A stretch of DNA of 8,073 bases from JBCBKZ01 sp039026975 (lineage in GTDB: Bacteria > Bacteroidota > Bacteroidia > J057), in NCBI GenBank assembly GCA_039026975.1, contig JBCCLI010000309.1:1-8073 (forward strand), given 5' to 3'. The notes below the pieces were generated by a model, which was not told the origin of the DNA, did no database searches, and saw only the letters and a program-made list of their open reading frames with translations. Shown piece by piece: positions 6,865 through 8,073 of the stretch. The position numbers and the translations under genes are program-made. The number at the start of each line of letters is the position of its first letter. Position 1 is the stretch's first letter.

Positions 6865-7041
6865 CTATCTGAAAAATTTACCATGTCCGTAATGTACGCA
6901 ATGAAACCAATCAGGAATTAGTGAAAACCATTCATGAGTAAAAAGTCCATAATATGTATTTTTTATCTGATTTGAGGTAGGGAGTAAAAGTGTTGAGCTC
7001 GTTTGCCTGTGGTATGGAAGTATACATGCAACAAAAATCAT
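6865..7041 (-). CDS. Doubtful 58-residue ORF, aromatic- and histidine-rich
   Basis: An ATG at 7041 (minus strand) opens a 58-residue frame ending with TAG at 6865. It begins MIFVACILPYHRQ and ends with a segment rich in Trp, Phe, Tyr and His (THEWFSLIPDWFHC, then VHYGHGKFFR). No family is recognised. The composition is more protein-like than random, and the frame lies in an otherwise gene-free gap, so it could be a small gene or the tail of a decayed one. There is no clear ribosome-binding or promoter signal, and chance cannot be excluded. After the stop the same frame stays open for 23 hydrophobic codons (6864-6793). Confidence 0.15.
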   Translation of the reverse strand: MIFVACILPYHRQTSSTLLLPTSNQIKNTYYGLFTHEWFSLIPDWFHCVHYGHGKFFR

Positions 7042-7065
7042 TCATATGTACCACAAAAACACTTT
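6987..7065 (+). repeat. Nested inverted repeat in the leader of the Ig-repeat gene
   Basis: Two perfect inverted repeats are nested: AAAGTGTT (6987-6994) with AACACTTT (7058-7065), and inside it TGTGGTA (7008-7014) with TACCACA (7049-7055). The 13-nt versus 2-nt internal loop makes the combined stem asymmetrical, so folding is uncertain. It ends 12 nt before the ATG at 7078. If transcribed, it could shield the start region; it could equally be chance. Confidence 0.25.
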
Positions 7066-7077
7066 ACGAGTCAACGC

Positions 7078-8073
7078 ATGCTAAAACCACGTCCTAAGAT
7101 CACTACAATCCTTGCTGGAAAAGATCAAAGACATATTCTTAAACCTGAATTCTCCCTCAGGTATAAGCCTGGCTTATGGATGGGAATCTTCTTCTTGCTC
7201 TGTAATTTCAGTTTATTCGGAAATCCTACTGAGCCTATGATGCCTCCTTGTACAGGACCTACTATTACCCTACAACCTCGGGATTCCACTACAATTGTTG
7301 GATCAGGGGCTGATTTCTTTGTTAGAGCCAGTGGGGTAGGTACCCTCACTTACCAGTGGCAGCTAAAAACTCCACCGGACGCTGGATTTTTTAATATAGC
7401 TGTAACTACACGATCCCTTGTAATTAATAATGCAGAACTCTCTGCCAATGGGAATCAGTATAGGGTAATCGTATCAGATGATAATGGTACGCCAAACTAT
7501 ACCAATGATGATTGTCAGGTAACCAGTAATGCCGCTACCTTAGGGGTTACAGGAGGAGTTACCCCCTGTACAGGTCCTACCATTACCCTACAGCCTAGGG
7601 ATTCCACTACAATTGTTGGATCAGGGGCTGATTTCTTTATTAGAGCCAGTGGGGTAGGTACCCTCACATACCAGTGGCAGTTAAAAACTCCACAGGACGC
7701 TGAATTTTCTAATATTGCTGTAACCACACGATCCCTTGTAATTAATAATGTAGAACTCTCTGCTAATGGGAATCAGTATAGGGTAATCGTATCAGATGAT
7801 AATGGTACGCCAAACGATACCAATGATGACTGTCAGGTAACCAGCAATGTAGCTACCTTAGGAATAACAGGGATTTCCTGTACAGGTCCCACTATCACCC
7901 TACAGCCACAGGATTCTATCACTCGTCAGGGAGGTGGGGCTGGTTTTTTTGTCAATGCTAGCGGGGTAGGAAGCCTTACTTACCAGTGGCAGTTGAAGAC
8001 CCCTCAGGCGAGTACCTTCTCTGATATTCCGGCAGCAACATTTGCTAGCTTGCAAGTAAACCCTACCGCAAAT
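7078..8073 (+). CDS. Exported Ig-like tandem-repeat protein, 3' end beyond the window
   Basis: 332 codons are open from the ATG at 7078 to the window edge with no stop, so the gene is incomplete. Residues 1-33 are a basic, extended n-region and 32-48 (GLWMGIFFLLCNFSLFG) a hydrophobic core, together a likely long signal peptide cleaved before about residue 50. Met35 is another in-frame start but would remove the positive charges, so Met1 is preferred. Three Ig-like repeats follow, beginning at Cys58, Cys164 and Cys268. Each opens with CTGPTITLQP and has a central TYQWQLKTP; the two complete ones also have YRVIVSDDNGTPN and close with DDCQVTSN. The opening and closing cysteines of each complete repeat (58/146, 164/252) are 88 residues apart and probably form a disulfide, which suits an extracellular location. 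Such repeats are typical of large Bacteroidota surface or secreted proteins, often adhesins carrying a type IX secretion signal at the C-terminus, which is not visible here. Function beyond a surface scaffold is not shown. It is preceded by a terminator and a 295-bp gap, so it has its own promoter. Confidence 0.85.
   Translation, partial: MLKPRPKITTILAGKDQRHILKPEFSLRYKPGLWMGIFFLLCNFSLFGNPTEPMMPPCTGPTITLQPRDSTTIVGSGADFFVRASGVGTLTYQWQLKTPPDAGFFNIAVTTRSLVINNAELSANGNQYRVIVSDDNGTPNYTNDDCQVTSNAATLGVTGGVTPCTGPTITLQPRDSTTIVGSGADFFIRASGVGTLTYQWQLKTPQDAEFSNIAVTTRSLVINNVELSANGNQYRVIVSDDNGTPNDTNDDCQVTSNVATLGITGISCTGPTITLQPQDSITRQGGGAGFFVNASGVGSLTYQWQLKTPQASTFSDIPAATFASLQVNPTAN
7249..8073 (+). repeat. Three tandem Ig-domain-coding repeats (318, 312 and at least 195 bp)
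   Basis: Unit 1 spans 7249-7566 (106 codons), unit 2 spans 7567-7878 (104 codons) and unit 3 runs from 7879 to the window edge (65 codons seen). By eye, units 1 and 2 differ at about 23 of 306 aligned bases (about 92% identity) and about 8 residues, with a 2-codon length difference in the linker. Unit 3 matches unit 2 at only about two thirds of bases, yet keeps CTGPTITLQP and TYQWQLKTP. Units 1 and 2 therefore arose by a recent duplication or have been homogenised. Such in-frame arrays change copy number readily by recombination and may be collapsed in short-read assemblies. Confidence 0.9.

Larger units (their letters stand above)
6783..7077. other. Intergenic region with no convincing gene
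   Basis: About 295 bp between the permease terminator and the Ig-repeat gene. No tRNA, rRNA or insertion-sequence end is visible. Plus-strand frames are broken by frequent stops, and ATGs at 6883, 6892 and 6901 (all in one frame) lead to a 12-codon ORF at most. On the minus strand there is a 58-codon ORF (6865-7041), listed separately. The promoter of the downstream gene must lie here, but no TAnnTTTG box with a proper -33 element could be picked out. A nested inverted repeat lies at 6987-7065. Confidence 0.6.

Noticed and set aside
6843..6871. CAGATA...TATCTG inverted repeat as a terminator
   Set aside because: The stem is only 6 bp, A/T-rich, with a 17-nt loop and no T-run on either strand; it is easily expected by chance.
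7125..7727. Two similar minus-strand ORFs (74 and 70 codons) sharing the block TPLAL.KKSAPDPTIVVES
   Set aside because: Their similarity comes from the tandem DNA repeats on the plus strand, where the continuous 332-codon frame with Ig-like motifs is clearly the real one.
7249..7878. Tandem repeats as CRISPR or a mobile-element array
   Set aside because: The units are over 300 bp, contiguous without spacers, in frame, and encode a recognisable Ig-like domain.

Overview
The window looks like a chromosomal stretch from a Bacteroidota (Bacteroidetes) bacterium, probably of the Cytophagales/Flavobacteriia type. The clues are a cold-shock protein with the lysine/arginine-rich N-terminal extension common in this phylum, an ~800-residue duplicated MacB/FtsX-type permease, a surface protein built of tandem Ig-like repeats, start codons without clear Shine-Dalgarno sequences, and a TAnnTTTG-type promoter box before the first gene. 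The genus cannot be fixed from the sequence alone.

Layout. (1) 145-588 (+): cold-shock-domain protein with a leader of about 65 nt, ending at a strong hairpin terminator (607-647) that lies between it and the convergent next gene. (2) 653-1903 (-): DHA1/TetA-like drug:proton antiporter. (3) 2007-2909 (-): lipoprotein serine hydrolase of the class A beta-lactamase fold (SxxK, SxN and KTG present). The 103-bp gap between genes 2 and 3 holds a pair of 13-nt repeats that are both direct and mutually complementary. (4) 2936-4234 (+): AmpG-like (PAT family) major facilitator, divergent from the serine hydrolase with only 26 bp between the start codons. (5) 4312-6726 (+): duplicated FtsX/MacB-type ABC permease, followed by a perfect 13-bp terminator hairpin. 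(6) 6783-7077: about 295 bp without a convincing gene, apart from a doubtful 58-codon ORF and a nested inverted repeat. (7) 7078-8073 (+): 5' part of an exported protein made of Ig-like repeats of 104-106 residues. It runs off the window edge; its first two repeats are about 92% identical in DNA.

How the genes may work together. The serine hydrolase, the AmpG-like importer and the efflux pump suggest a loose cell-wall/beta-lactam or muropeptide theme. AmpG proteins import anhydro-muropeptides and, in enterobacteria, feed beta-lactamase induction. Here this is only inference: no AmpR-like regulator is present, and the hydrolase has no confidently assignable deacylating glutamate. The ABC permease has no ATPase gene beside it. 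The Ig-repeat protein appears to start a separate transcription unit. I found no CRISPR, insertion sequence, tRNA or rRNA. Nothing here is clearly a new defence or mobile system; the most distinctive items are the repeat-expanding surface protein and the tight divergent hydrolase/transporter pair.
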